Position numbers and translations under genes: made by a program. DNA of 64,000 nt from Rhodanobacter sp. (GTDB lineage Bacteria; Pseudomonadota; Gammaproteobacteria; Xanthomonadales; Rhodanobacteraceae), in the NCBI GenBank assembly GCA_024711345.1, contig JANJTA010000032.1, forward strand, positions 186,001-250,000, written 5' to 3'. Below the pieces are notes generated by a model. The model saw only the letters and a program-made list of their open reading frames with translations. It was not told where the DNA came from and searched no databases. Below are positions 38,201 to 46,125 of the stretch, piece by piece (position 1 is the stretch's first letter; each line of letters begins with the position of its first letter).

Positions 38201-38295
38201 GGCGCGGCCAGCAGCCGCCGCCATGCCTGCGGCAGGGCTTCGTCATCGCCGGATGGCGCGGTGACGGCGTGGGGTTTCCCGTCCGGTTGCTGCAT
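35278..38295 (-). CDS. SNF2/DEAD-like superfamily 2 helicase
   Basis: 1005 residues from the ATG at 38295 (an upstream TTG at 38322 is less likely). The last 450 residues hold the Swi2/Snf2 motor: YQREGLRWL, ADDMGLGKTLQ, IVVPTSLIPNW, VLDEAQQVKN, LTGTPLENHLGELWSQ, LFSQFTGML, GGVGLNLTAAD and RAHRIGQ. The first 550 residues lack recognised motifs; no SWIM zinc signature (CxC...CxH) is visible. Bacterial Snf2 proteins of this type include RapA-like and defence-associated ATPases; the role of this one is unknown. Probably a conserved chromosomal gene, not part of an obvious defence cluster. Confidence 0.85.
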   Translation of the reverse strand: MQQPDGKPHAVTAPSGDDEALPQAWRRLLAAPKPVVADERGVLGFFLEVMPEEGVAFARLDVAPVLLAVVEHGRHARPVPLDSRHLAQSPLQPHEQRLAATMLGLPQSVRKGRSYARLGGHVGDTLLAEILDTAPCFLGGVAGLRLSRGKSHPLNWHWQLEPDGSQRLLPVLPHSQRLLRIDGLWYLDAERATVGRFDAAVEETRWLELPPLKHEHGRRLRNRLAGSRLATRVPLPQVFDEVRRSALAPKPVLILHALTRHVRLAAGTPPLGYARLVFDYVGERLPARGGEPLVRRVRNGQLVEITRRRAEELSAMEQLERAGLTPGVDTEGLPWDVAETLPDDAWLFPGTGYAGALEVNTPARWLALRPKLEAENFQVEYAPSFPFEVLEGPVHWYGQAVEDADDHAFDLEIGIELDGERHNLLPAVAQALAEHQLNLRPAPNEPEDAVWYAPVDARRRVPVRLKELRGLLAPLAEYLEKPRQKLHLPRVQAGRLEELAAAMPGDGTLEAAEPLFGFAARLRDAAARASDAVPDGLTVELRPYQREGLRWLNALAEAGVGGVLADDMGLGKTLQLITHLMALKQGDALNQPALIVVPTSLIPNWQAEIARFAPMLHVLTLHGPQRAEEFAQLGAQDIVLTSYALLPRDVVALRKQPFALIVLDEAQQVKNPRTQARRALLSLRTSRYVCLTGTPLENHLGELWSQIDLAVPGLLGDEGAFRRFYRIPIEKQHDEECQQRLNLRIAPFILRRSKAQVAKELPPKTEITRRVVLEGRQRDLYEGLRLSLAEELREVIAQRGIAHSGIVVLDALLKLRQVCCDPRLVKLEAARGVHESAKFELLMDMLPALLDEGRKVLLFSQFTGMLKLIAAELDRRRIRYVTLTGDTRDRAEPVQRFQNGEVPLFLLSLKAGGVGLNLTAADTVIHYDPWWNPAAEAQASDRAHRIGQDKPVFVFRLITSGTVEERIEQLKERKAELAAAVLEGGGSRDKLSFDEDDLDVLLAPG

Positions 38296-38406
38296 GCGCG
38301 TACGGTCCGTGGCGACGACCAAAACGTTGAGCTTAGCAGCGCGCAGCCGGGATGCGACGGTCGAAACCGCACCCGGACCGCAGCGCCCGGGCAGGCGGCG
38401 CGGCGC

Positions 38407-39432
38407 TCACGCGGTGCCGAACAGGCCGTGCGGGTATTCCGGCTTCTGCTCGCGCGCCATCAGCGCCTTGAGTCCGTCGGCCGGGGTGACCTCGCCGTGC
38501 AGCACGGCGCGCACGCCAGCGCTGATCGGCAGATCGAGGCCGTGCTTGTCGGCCAGCCGCGCCACCTCGTCGGCGGTGAGGATGCTTTCCACCACCTGGC
38601 CGATCCGCCGCACCGCCTCGTCGATCGCCACGCCCTGGCCCAGCGCCAGGCCGAGCCGGCGGTTGCGCGAGAGGTCGCCGGTGCAGGTCAGTACCAGGTC
38701 GCCGAGGCCGGACAGGCCGATCAGCGTCTCCGGCCGCGCGCCCAGCGCCACGCCCAGGCGCAGCATCTCGTTCATGCCGCGGGTGATCAGGCCGGCGCGG
38801 GCGTTCAAACCCAGCTGCATGCCGTCGGCAATGCCGGTGGCCACCGCCAGCACGTTCTTCATGGCGCCGCCGAGCTCGGCGCCGAGCACGTCGCCGCCGG
38901 AATACGCGCGCAGGTTCGGCGCGTGCAGCAGTACGGCCAATTGCTGGGCGAAGGCCGCGTCGTCCGAATGCACGGTGACCGCACTGGGTAGGCCGGCGGC
39001 CACTTCCTTGGCGAACGACGGCCCGGTCACCACCGCCGCGGCACGGCCGGGCAGCCGCTCGACCACCAGCTCGTGCAGGAAGCGGCCGGTGCCCGGCTCG
39101 AAGCCCTTGGTCGCCCAGGCGATCGCAGTGCCGGCGTCGAGCAGCGGCGCGATCTCGTCGAGCATGGAGGCGAAGGCATGGCTGGGCACCACGATCAGCA
39201 CGATGTCGGCCCCGCGCACGGCGGCGGCGAGGTCGGCTTCGTAGGCCAGCTGCGCCGGCAGTTCGGCGTCCGGCAGGTAGCGCTGGTTGCGGCGGCTGGC
39301 GGCCATCGCCGCCAGCGCCTCGCGGTCGCGCCCCCACAGCGTGGTCGGCACGCCGTTGCGGGCGGTCAGCGCCGCCAGCGCCGTGCCCCAGGAGCCGGCC
39401 CCAAGGATGGTCAGCTTCGGGTGTTCAGCCAT
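38407..39432 (-). CDS. gpsA: glycerol-3-phosphate dehydrogenase [NAD(P)+]
   Basis: 341 residues. The NAD-binding [16 protein letters not shown] is at the N-terminus. [25 protein letters not shown], the catalytic lysine of [18 protein letters not shown], and [19 protein letters not shown] follow. It makes sn-glycerol-3-phosphate for phospholipid synthesis. The ATG at 39432 is preferred, but a GTG two codons earlier (39438), directly after the secB stop, is possible. The secB-gpsA order is conserved in many Proteobacteria. Confidence 0.95.
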   Translation of the reverse strand: MAEHPKLTILGAGSWGTALAALTARNGVPTTLWGRDREALAAMAASRRNQRYLPDAELPAQLAYEADLAAAVRGADIVLIVVPSHAFASMLDEIAPLLDAGTAIAWATKGFEPGTGRFLHELVVERLPGRAAAVVTGPSFAKEVAAGLPSAVTVHSDDAAFAQQLAVLLHAPNLRAYSGGDVLGAELGGAMKNVLAVATGIADGMQLGLNARAGLITRGMNEMLRLGVALGARPETLIGLSGLGDLVLTCTGDLSRNRRLGLALGQGVAIDEAVRRIGQVVESILTADEVARLADKHGLDLPISAGVRAVLHGEVTPADGLKALMAREQKPEYPHGLFGTA

Positions 39433-39441
39433 CGACACGGC

Positions 39442-39945
39442 TCAGCTGTTGAGCGTGGCCGGGGCGTCGTCGCCGCCCATCATGCGGCGCTGCTGCTCGG
39501 CGAACAGCGCGTCGAAGTTGATCGGCTGCAGCAGGAACGGCGGGAAGCCGCCTTCCAGCACCAGCGAGGAGATCACCTGGCGGGCATACGGGAACAGCAG
39601 GTTCGGGCAGTAGCTGCCAATGATCCCGGCGTGGTCCATCTCGCTGAAGCCGGCGATGCCGAACAGGCCGGCCTGCTCCACTTCGGCGAGGTAGGCGGTG
39701 CGCTGGCCGACGGTGCAGGTCAGGGTGAGGCTGAGCACCACTTCGTACAGGTTGTTGCCGAGGTCGGTGGCCTTCTGGCCCAGGTTCAGCTGCACCTGCG
39801 GCTGGTCCTTCTCGTCGAGCTCCTGGAAGATCTGCGGCGCATTCGGCGCCTCGAAGGACACGTCCTTCACGTAGATCTTCTGCATCACCAGCTGCGGCTG
39901 ACTGGCCTGGCCGTTGGCCTGGTCATTGGTGATCTCTTGTGCCAT
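39442..39945 (-). CDS. secB: protein-export chaperone SecB
   Basis: 167 residues with the SecB core: [52 protein letters not shown] and [35 protein letters not shown]. This tetrameric chaperone keeps outer-membrane and periplasmic precursors unfolded and hands them to SecA. The start at 39945 has GAGGA upstream. It is divergent from rpmB over a 294-base gap and followed by gpsA. Confidence 0.96.
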   Translation of the reverse strand: MAQEITNDQANGQASQPQLVMQKIYVKDVSFEAPNAPQIFQELDEKDQPQVQLNLGQKATDLGNNLYEVVLSLTLTCTVGQRTAYLAEVEQAGLFGIAGFSEMDHAGIIGSYCPNLLFPYARQVISSLVLEGGFPPFLLQPINFDALFAEQQRRMMGGDDAPATLNS

Positions 39946-40015
39946 CGGGGGTTCCTCGGGTCTGGGTCGTGTGTACAAAAGAGGCTGATTGTTCCATACA
40001 TCCCCGCGGCGCGCA

Positions 40016-40033
40016 CGCCGGCACGTGCCGGCG
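40016..40033. other. perfect 18-base palindrome in the secB/rpmB gap
   Basis: CGCCGGCACGTGCCGGCG, self-complementary over its whole length, with a CACGTG centre. It lies between the presumed secB and rpmB promoters, so it could be an operator for a dimeric regulator or a hairpin. No regulator is assigned. Confidence 0.4.
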
Positions 40034-40046
40034 GAACCGCGCAAGA

Positions 40047-40076
40047 TTGCGCCACGGCCGGTTTTTCTGCGAGAAT
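40047..40076 (+). promoter_or_regulatory. candidate rpmB-rpmG promoter
   Basis: TTGCGC, an 18-base spacer and GAGAAT on the plus strand, with a T-rich stretch in the spacer, about 165 bases upstream of rpmB. Moderate match only. Confidence 0.35.
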
Positions 40077-40239
40077 ACGCGGCTCGCCTCTGTCGGCCCG
40101 GTGTTCCCGGGCGGTCCGCCACGCGGTACGGACCCCACGATCATGCGTCGCGACAACTCCAGCATCGCGTGGCGCACGGCGCCGCTGGGCCGATCTCACC
40201 CTGGCCAACGGGTGTCAACCAAGAATTACGGAGCAAGTC

Positions 40240-40476
40240 ATGGCCCGTGTATGTCAAGTCACCGGCAAGGGTGTGCAGAGCGGCAACAACGTCTCGCACG
40301 CCAACAACCGGACCCGTCGCCGCTGGTTGCCGAACCTGCATGAGCGTCGTTTCTGGGTGCCCAGCGAGAACCGCTGGATCAAGCTGCGCGTTTCCAACAA
40401 TGCCCTGCGCACGATCGACAAGAATGGCATCGAGGCCGTGATTGCCGAGATGCGCGCCCGCGGCGAAAAGGTCTAA
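40240..40476 (+). CDS. rpmB: 50S ribosomal protein L28
   Basis: 78 residues, standard length, opening [23 protein letters not shown] and continuing [17 protein letters not shown], all typical L28. Binds 23S rRNA in the large subunit. The ATG is preceded by ACGGAG. It is followed after 12 bases by rpmG, the usual pair. Confidence 0.97.
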   Translation: MARVCQVTGKGVQSGNNVSHANNRTRRRWLPNLHERRFWVPSENRWIKLRVSNNALRTIDKNGIEAVIAEMRARGEKV

Positions 40477-40488
40477 GGGAGATCCGTC

Positions 40489-40656
40489 ATGGCCAAGACT
40501 GCAAACGACAAGATCCGCATGATCTCCTCGGCCGGCACCGGCCACTTCTACACCACGCAGAAGAACAAGAAGAACACGCCGGAAAAGTTCGAGTTCAAGA
40601 AGTACGACCCGGTCGTGCGCAAGCACGTGATCTACAAGGAAGGCAAGATCAAATAG
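40489..40656 (+). CDS. rpmG: 50S ribosomal protein L33
   Basis: 55 residues: starts [21 protein letters not shown], then [25 protein letters not shown] and ends EGKIK. This is the cysteine-free (zinc-independent) form of L33, as it lacks CXXC pairs. AGGGAGA lies upstream of the ATG. A strong terminator follows 25 bases after the stop, closing the rpmBG transcript. Confidence 0.97.
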   Translation: MAKTANDKIRMISSAGTGHFYTTQKNKKNTPEKFEFKKYDPVVRKHVIYKEGKIK

Positions 40657-40680
40657 GCTATCGAAAGCCATTGATGAACA

Positions 40681-40709
40681 AAGGCTCGCCCTACGGCGGG
40701 CCTTTTTTT
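40681..40709 (+). terminator. intrinsic terminator after rpmG
   Basis: A 10-base stem AAGGCTCGCC / GGCGGGCCTT (one G-U pair), loop CTAC, followed by seven T. Classic Rho-independent signal. Confidence 0.93.
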
Positions 40710-40784
40710 GGTTGATCGCTTCTGACCTTGCCCCCGAGAAACGTATCCCTTGCCGTGTGATTCAATCCACGCAAGGAGAACGAC

Positions 40785-41076
40785 ATGACGAAAGCAACGC
40801 GAGCGCGCTACGCGCTCGAATTCAAGTAAGAGGCCGTGCGGCTGGTCGAAGGCGGCCAGAGTCAAGTCGGTAGCCAAGACGCTAGGGTTGGTCGAGCAAA
40901 CACTGTTCAACTGGGTCAAGGCGAATCAACAAGGGCAGCTCCAGGGCGCTGACAGCAAGCCGGTGAGCGCCAAGCAAATGGAGATTGCCCGGCTGCGTGC
41001 CGAGCTGGCCAGGGTGAAGATGGAGCGCGACATCCTGGGAAAAGCGACGGCGTACTTCGCGAAGGGTGCGAAGTGA
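40785..41076 (+). pseudogene. IS3-family orfA (transposase helper), broken
   Basis: Begins MTKATRARYALEFK and then meets a TAA where the family has Q (CAA to TAA, codon 15). About 50 bases later an indel near 40862-40880 shifts the frame. The remainder, VAKTLGLVEQTLFNWVKANQQG and the leucine-zipper-like IARLRAELARVKMERDILGKA, is intact in the new frame and overlaps orfB by four bases. It belongs to the helix-turn-helix DNA-binding subunit of IS3 transposases. Confidence 0.88.
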
Positions 41077-41953
41077 AGTACGCCTTCATCCAGCGTCATC
41101 GGCGGGTATGGCCGATCACCGCGCAGTGCCGCGTGCTTGGGGTCCACGCGAGTGGTTACCACGCGCATCGCGCGCGCAAGGTGAGCACTGCACCGCGCCG
41201 TCATCTGAGCGACGACGCCCTGCTGGTGCATATCAAGGCCGTCCACGCCCAGACCCGTGACAGCTATGGCCGTCCACACATCTTGCGTGAACTGCCTCAC
41301 GATGGCGTGCGCGTGGGCAAGCAGCGGCTGCAGCGATTGATGCAGCAGTATGGCATCCGCACCAAGGGCAAGAAGCGCTTCCGGGTGACCACCGACAGCC
41401 ACCACGATCTGCCGATCGCGCCGAACTTGCTCAACCGGCAGCTCACCGTGGCTGCGCCGGACCAAGCTTGGGTCAGCGACATCACCTACATCCCCACCGA
41501 CGAGGGCTGGCTGCTCCTGGCCGTGGTGATCGACCTGTTCAGTCGCCAAGTGGTGGGCTGGTCGATGCGTGCCGACATGACGCGCGACATCGTCATCGAC
41601 GCGCTGCGCATGGCCTGGTTCAAGCGTCGTCCGAAGGCCTGATCTTTCACAGCGACCGCGGCAACCAGTACGCCAGCGACGGCTTCCGCACGCTGCTCAA
41701 GGACTACGGTATCACCGCGTCGATGAGCCGCCGGGGCAACTGTTAGGACAACGCCTGCAGCGAAACGCTGTTCGGTTCACTGAAGGTGGAGCAACTGCAC
41801 GGGCAGCGCTTCGTGACCCGACGCCACGCCAGAGATGAAACGATCGCCTGGCTGCTCTGGTACAACCACTCCCGGCTACACTCCACCTTGAACTACGTCA
41901 GTCCGATGCAGTTCGAGCAACGCTGGCAGGCCCGGCAGGTAAAACGGGCCTGA
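41073..41953 (+). pseudogene. IS3-family orfB (DDE transposase), broken
   Basis: Starts MKYAFIQRHRRVWPITAQCR with the HTH_21-like part and the first catalytic Asp (AWVSDITYI). A frameshift lies at about 41636-41641 (RRPK, then shifted). It resumes with [13 protein letters not shown] (second Asp) and then hits TAG in place of tyrosine (RRGNC-stop-DNACSE, about 41743-41745) before the catalytic Glu (ETLFGSLKVE). The rest runs to a stop at 41953. At least two lesions make it non-functional. Confidence 0.9.
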
Positions 41954-42038
41954 CCATGACTGCGATTATGGGGATACGAAATCCAGGGGCAAGGTCAATC
42001 CCCACATACATGTAGCCTGATTTCGAGTCAGGTACATC

Positions 42039-42785
42039 TCACCCGCACTTCGAATACCCGCAATTCAAACAAGTCTGGCAGTTGTCCATCAGCACCAGCG
42101 CCTTGGTGTTGCACTTGTCGCACATCATCGAGCCGGCGGGAAAGGTGAGTGTGTCGGCGGAGGCGGCGTCGGCCGGCGCGGCGGACGCGCTCATTTCAGA
42201 GTTTTTTTTTGCGCCGAGCGCCTCGTAGGCCGCGCGCTTTTCGGCGATCAGCTTGCGGGTGGCCTCGTCCATTTCCGGGTCGTGGATCAGGCCGATGTTC
42301 TTCATGTGCTGTTCGATCACCGCGCCGATCTCGGCCACGATGCTGGGCATGTAGATGCCGCCGGCCTTGAAGTAGCCGCCGCGGGGGTCGAACACGGCTT
42401 TCAGCTCTTCCACGATGAAGGTGACGTCGCCGCCCTTGCGGAACACGGCGGAGAGGATGCGGGTGAGCGCCACGATCCACTGGAAGTGGTCCATGTTCTT
42501 CGAGTTGATGAAGATCTCGAACGGGCGGCGCTGCTCGTACTTGGTGCCGGCGTTGAGCACGATGTCGTTGATGGTGACGTACAGCGCGTGCTCGAACAGC
42601 GGCGACTTGATCTTGAAGGTGGAGCCGACCAGGGTCTCGGGGCGCTCCACGCTTTCGTGCATCTGGATCACTTCGGCCGTCGGCGCTTCTTTCGGCGCGG
42701 CGGCGGCGACCGTGGGGGCGGCAACCTTGTCTTCGGGCTTGACCACGTTGTAGCCGGTGATCTTCTTGTCGATCTTGATCGCCAT
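42039..42785 (-). CDS. nrdJb: class II ribonucleotide reductase, small C-terminal subunit NrdJb
   Basis: 248 residues, resembling the second half of split adenosylcobalamin-dependent reductases such as P. aeruginosa NrdJab. Core: STFKIKSPLFEHALYVTINDIVLNAGTKYEQRRPFEIFINSKNMD is recognisable in parts (FEHALYVTIND; PFEIFINSKN), as is the helical TRILSAVFRKGGD. The C-terminus carries six cysteines (MCDKCNTKAL, MDNCQTCLNCGYSKCG), a zinc-binding and redox tail that re-reduces the active site, probably with thioredoxin. It is translated 101 bases after the H1-like gene on the same strand. Confidence 0.88.
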   Translation of the reverse strand: MAIKIDKKITGYNVVKPEDKVAAPTVAAAAPKEAPTAEVIQMHESVERPETLVGSTFKIKSPLFEHALYVTINDIVLNAGTKYEQRRPFEIFINSKNMDHFQWIVALTRILSAVFRKGGDVTFIVEELKAVFDPRGGYFKAGGIYMPSIVAEIGAVIEQHMKNIGLIHDPEMDEATRKLIAEKRAAYEALGAKKNSEMSASAAPADAASADTLTFPAGSMMCDKCNTKALVLMDNCQTCLNCGYSKCG

Positions 42786-42886
42786 GGTGTGTGCTTCTTC
42801 TATTTATCGGTGTTGGTGCCGGAGTGGACGCGGCGTGCGGCGAAAGATCCGGCCCGGCGCGACGGCCGGGCCGGATGGGGTGTTGC

Positions 42887-43516
42887 CTACTTCCGTTTTG
42901 CGGCGGCCTTCCGGGCGGCAGGCTTGCGCGCCGCCGACCGGGTGCCCGCCTTCTTGCTGGCAGTGGACCTCTTGGCCGTCTTGGCGACGGCCTTCTTGCT
43001 GGCGGACTTCTTCGCGGCCGCCTTCTTCGGTGCGGCCTTCTTGCCGGCCGTCTTCTTGCTGCTGACCTTCCGGGTGGCCTTGGCGGCTTTCTTCACCACC
43101 TTGGCGGCTTTCTTCGCGGTCTTCTTCACCGCGGCTTTCTTGGCAACTTTCCGGGTCGCTTTCTTCGCGGCCTTCCTGGCGGCGGCTTTCTTCGGCGCGG
43201 CCTTCTTCGCAGCAGCCTTCTTCGGCGCCGCCTTCTTCCTGGCCGCAGCCTTCTTCGGCGCTGCCTTCTTCCTGGCGGCGGCCTTCTTCGGCGCAGCCTT
43301 CTTCTTGGCCGCGGCCTTCTTTGGCGCAGCCTTCTTGGCCGCGGCCTTCTTCGGGGCGGCCTTCTTCTTCGCCGCCGGCTTCTTCTTCGCCGGTGCGGGC
43401 GCGGCCATCGGCGCGGCCGGCGGCACTTCCGGCAGAACCGGCAGGACGACGGCGGGCGCGTCGGCGGCCGGCGTGGTGTTGGTGTCTTTCACTTCAACTT
43501 CGTTATCGATGGACAT
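42887..43516 (-). CDS. histone H1-like lysine/alanine-rich DNA-binding protein
   Basis: 209 residues. After a 45-residue acidic/proline-rich start (MSIDNEVEVKDTNTTPAADAP...), the protein is made of repeats such as AAPKKAAARKK and AAAKK, then KKATRKVAKKA-type blocks, ending RKAAAKRK. Such proteins (AlgP/AlgR3, Hc1-like) bind and compact DNA through disordered basic tails. GGAGGG precedes the ATG. It lies between nrdJa and nrdJb with gaps of 60 and 101 bases, so it is probably one operon with them. Repeat number may vary by slippage. Confidence 0.9.
   Translation of the reverse strand: MSIDNEVEVKDTNTTPAADAPAVVLPVLPEVPPAAPMAAPAPAKKKPAAKKKAAPKKAAAKKAAPKKAAAKKKAAPKKAAARKKAAPKKAAARKKAAPKKAAAKKAAPKKAAARKAAKKATRKVAKKAAVKKTAKKAAKVVKKAAKATRKVSSKKTAGKKAAPKKAAAKKSASKKAVAKTAKRSTASKKAGTRSAARKPAARKAAAKRK
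43180..43385 (-). repeat. tandem repeats within the H1-like gene
   Basis: Coding tandem repeats of about 30-36 bases encoding AAPKKAAARKK / AAPKKAAAKK units, recurring about six times with small synonymous changes. They are prone to length change. Confidence 0.75.
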
Positions 43517-43576
43517 GCTGGTGTTCCCCTCCGGTGGACCGCTTGAGTTGCCGCCCGCGGCTGCAGGGACGGCGGT

Positions 43577-45772
43577 TCAGAACTTGCCGTAGTAGCCTTC
43601 CTTCAAGGCATCGAAGAGGTTGGCGGCGGAGTGCATTTCGCCGTCGTACTCCACCTGCTCATTGCCTTTCAGTTCCACAACACTACCGTCCTCCAGCTCG
43701 AAGCGGTAGAGGGTGTTCTCAAGGTCCGCTTCCTTGACCAGCACGCCCTGGAACGCGGCGGGGTTGAAGCGGAACGTGGTGCATCCCTTCAGGCCCTGCT
43801 TGTAGGCGTAGAAGTAGATGTCCTTGAAGTCCTCGTAGGGGTAGTCGGTGGGCACGTTGGCGGTCTTGGAGATCGACGAGTCGATCCACTTCTGCGCGGC
43901 GGCCTGGATGTCCACGTGCTGTTTCGGGCTGATGTCGTCGGCGGCGACGAAGTAGTCCGGCAGCTTGTTGGCGGGCTCGTCGCTGGAGACCTTGGCGTCG
44001 GCGTTGATCAGGGCGCGGTAGGCCAGCAGCTCGTAGCTGAGCACCTCGATCTTTTCCTTGGTCTTGCGGCCCTCGCGGATCACGTTGCGCGAATAGCTGT
44101 GGGCGAAGCTGGGCTCGATGCCGTTGCTGGCGTTGTTGGCCAGCGACAGCGAGATGGTGCCGGTGGGCGCGATCGAGCTGTGGTGGGTGAAGCGCGCGCC
44201 GGTCTCGGCCAGCTGCTCGACCAGGTTCGGCGCCACCGTGGCGATGCGCTGCATGTAGCGGCTGTACTTCGCGTGCAGCACGCGGCCGGGGATGGCGTCG
44301 CCGACCTTCCAGCCGTCGGCGGCCATTTCCGGGCGCTTGCGCAGCATGTCGCCGGTGACGGTGTAGTCGCGCAGCAGGATCGGTGCGGCGCCCTTTTCCC
44401 TGGCCAGCTCCAGCGCGACTTCCCAGCCGGCCACCGCCATCTCGCGCGAGACGTCCTCGGTGAAGCCCACCGCGTCGGCCGAGCCGTAACGCATCTTCAG
44501 CATGGTCAGCGTGGACCCCAGGCCCAGGAAGCCCATGCCGTGGCGGCGCTTGCCCATGATCTCGTTGCGCTGCTGCTCCAGTGGCAGGCCGTTGATCTCC
44601 ACCACGTTGTCGAGCATGCGGGTGAACACCTTCACCACCTCGCGGTACTCGTCCCAGTCGAAGCGCGCCTTGGGGCCGAACGGGTCGCGCACGAAGGTGG
44701 TCAGGTTGACCGAGCCGAGCAGGCACGAACCATACGGCGGCAGCGGCTGTTCGCCGCACGGGTTGGTGGCGCGGATGTGCTCGCACCACCAGTTGTTGTT
44801 CATCTCGTTGACCTTGTCGATCAGGATGAAACCGGGCTCGGCGTAGTCGTACGTCGAGACCATGATCATGTCCCACAGGTGCCGCGCGCGGATGTGGCCG
44901 TAGATCTTGCAGGCGACCAGGCCGTCCGCGCGGTCGACGTAGTTCTCGTGGGTGGGCCATTCGCGCCAGACCACCTGGGTCGGGTCGGTCAGGTCCAGCT
45001 CGTCCTGCTCCTTCACGTGCACCGGGAACACCAGCGGCCAGTCCTGGTCGTGCTCGACCGCTTCCATGAAGCCGTCGGTGATCAGCAGGCTCAGGTTGAA
45101 CTGGCGCAGCCGGCCATCCTCGCGCTTGGCGCGGATGAACTCCTTGGCGTCGGGATGGCTGATGTCGAACGTGCCCATCTGCGCGCCGCGGCGGCCGCCG
45201 GCGCTGGACACGGTGAAGCACATCTTGTCGTAGATATCCATGAACGACAGCGGGCCGGAGGTGTACGCGCCGGCGCCGGACACGTACGCGCCGCGCGGGC
45301 GCAGCGTGGAGAATTCGTAGCCGATGCCGCAGCCGGCCTTCAGCGTGAGGCCGGCTTCGTGCACCTTCTCCAGGATGTCGTCCATCGAGTCGCGGATGGT
45401 GCCGGAGACGGTGCAGTTGATGGTGGAGGTGGCCGGCTTGTGCGCCAGCGCGCCGGCGTTGGAGGTGATGCGGCCGGCCGGGATCGCGCCGCGGCGCAGC
45501 GCCCACAGGAAGCGCTCGTACCAGTGGCCGCGCAACTCGTCGCTGGCCTCCACGTCGGACAACGCGCGCGCCACGCGCTGGTAGGTCTCGTCGATGGTGG
45601 CGTCGACCGGCTCGCCGGACTTCGCCTTCAGACGGTACTTCTTGTCCCAGATGTCGTAGGACGCCGGCTGCAGCGGGATTTCCACGGCGGCGTCACGGCT
45701 GGCGACGGGCGTGCCCGAACCCGGGTTCGCGCCGGTGGTTGAACTGGTGGCTGGTGCACGCACTGTGCTCAT
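43577..45772 (-). CDS. nrdJa: adenosylcobalamin-dependent (class II) ribonucleoside reductase, catalytic subunit NrdJa
   Basis: 731 residues from the ATG at 45772; the extra upstream frame has no ribosome site. It reduces ribonucleotides using a cobalamin-generated thiyl radical, independent of oxygen. Seen: STINCTVSGTIRDS (active-site Cys), TLKAGCGIGYEFSTLRPRG, SSAGGRRGAQMG, ATNPCGEQPLPPYGSC (radical Cys near residue 338), MLDNVVEING, APTGTISL and GCTTFRFNP. The C-terminal cysteine tail is missing here and is supplied by NrdJb, two genes downstream. NrdR-like boxes lie upstream; no cobalamin riboswitch was recognised. Confidence 0.94.
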   Translation of the reverse strand: MSTVRAPATSSTTGANPGSGTPVASRDAAVEIPLQPASYDIWDKKYRLKAKSGEPVDATIDETYQRVARALSDVEASDELRGHWYERFLWALRRGAIPAGRITSNAGALAHKPATSTINCTVSGTIRDSMDDILEKVHEAGLTLKAGCGIGYEFSTLRPRGAYVSGAGAYTSGPLSFMDIYDKMCFTVSSAGGRRGAQMGTFDISHPDAKEFIRAKREDGRLRQFNLSLLITDGFMEAVEHDQDWPLVFPVHVKEQDELDLTDPTQVVWREWPTHENYVDRADGLVACKIYGHIRARHLWDMIMVSTYDYAEPGFILIDKVNEMNNNWWCEHIRATNPCGEQPLPPYGSCLLGSVNLTTFVRDPFGPKARFDWDEYREVVKVFTRMLDNVVEINGLPLEQQRNEIMGKRRHGMGFLGLGSTLTMLKMRYGSADAVGFTEDVSREMAVAGWEVALELAREKGAAPILLRDYTVTGDMLRKRPEMAADGWKVGDAIPGRVLHAKYSRYMQRIATVAPNLVEQLAETGARFTHHSSIAPTGTISLSLANNASNGIEPSFAHSYSRNVIREGRKTKEKIEVLSYELLAYRALINADAKVSSDEPANKLPDYFVAADDISPKQHVDIQAAAQKWIDSSISKTANVPTDYPYEDFKDIYFYAYKQGLKGCTTFRFNPAAFQGVLVKEADLENTLYRFELEDGSVVELKGNEQVEYDGEMHSAANLFDALKEGYYGKF

Positions 45773-45945
45773 TGGCTTCTGGGTCCTTTCACTGCGACCT
45801 TGCGGCCGGCGTTGTTTTCTTATTTCGATACGGCACTGTCGCTCATGCCACGTGGGCGGCGCCTGAAGGGCCGACGGGATGCCCTCGGCCCATGCGCCAA
45901 CTGATTTCCGACGGCAACGGCTCCCCCTCAAGAGCGCGGCGGACG

Positions 45946-45993
45946 ACACCAGTGCTAGTCTCAGCGCTGGCTAACTAACACAAGATGTTGTGG
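45946..45993. promoter_or_regulatory. pair of NrdR-like boxes upstream of nrdJa
   Basis: Box 1 at 45978-45993 (ACACAAGATGTTGTGG) matches the NrdR consensus ACACWATATATWGTGT at 13 of 16 positions and is palindromic (CACAA-GATG-TTGTG). Box 2 at 45946-45961 (ACACCAGTGCTAGTCT) matches 10 of 16. They are offset by 32 bases, three helical turns, as is usual for NrdR pairs. NrdR represses ribonucleotide reductase genes. Apart from the degP-side ribosome site, the 353-base gap shows nothing else. Confidence 0.65.
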
Positions 45994-46125
45994 TTGATAT
46001 CGGGTAGGCAAGGTAACGCTCCTCGCGGCCGCTTGTAAAGAGCTGCGAGCGCGGGCGGGCCGATGGAACCGCGGCGGCGCCCATCGGTCGAAGCTGCGCC
46101 GCTTTCGCCGTCTTCAGGAGGACCC

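Larger units (their letters stand above)
40723..41997 (+). mobile_element. decayed IS3-family insertion sequence
   Basis: 1275 bases bounded by imperfect inverted repeats starting TGACCTTGCCCC (left, 40723) and, reverse-complemented, TGACCTTGCCCCTGGATTTC (right, ending 41997). The repeats also share CGTATCCC further in. Terminal TG...CA is typical of IS3. It contains the usual orfA/orfB pair, both broken. Flanking triplets (TTC/ATC) do not form a clean target duplication. It lies between the rpmG terminator and the end of nrdJb, where it interrupts no gene. Confidence 0.92.

Noticed and set aside
34978..38991. A 1337-codon plus-strand open frame across the SNF2 helicase and gpsA.
   Set aside because: It crosses two real minus-strand genes and shows only low-complexity shadow composition.
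40720..42000. Target-site duplication for the IS3-family element.
   Set aside because: The flanking triplets TTC and ATC differ, so no duplication can be claimed.
43180..43385. Regular repeats suggestive of a CRISPR array.
   Set aside because: They are in-frame codon repeats of the H1-like gene with no unique spacers; no CRISPR array or cas gene is seen in the window.
45773..46125. Possible cobalamin riboswitch upstream of nrdJa.
   Set aside because: No B12-box-like conserved core or multi-helix arrangement could be recognised; only the NrdR-like boxes stand out.
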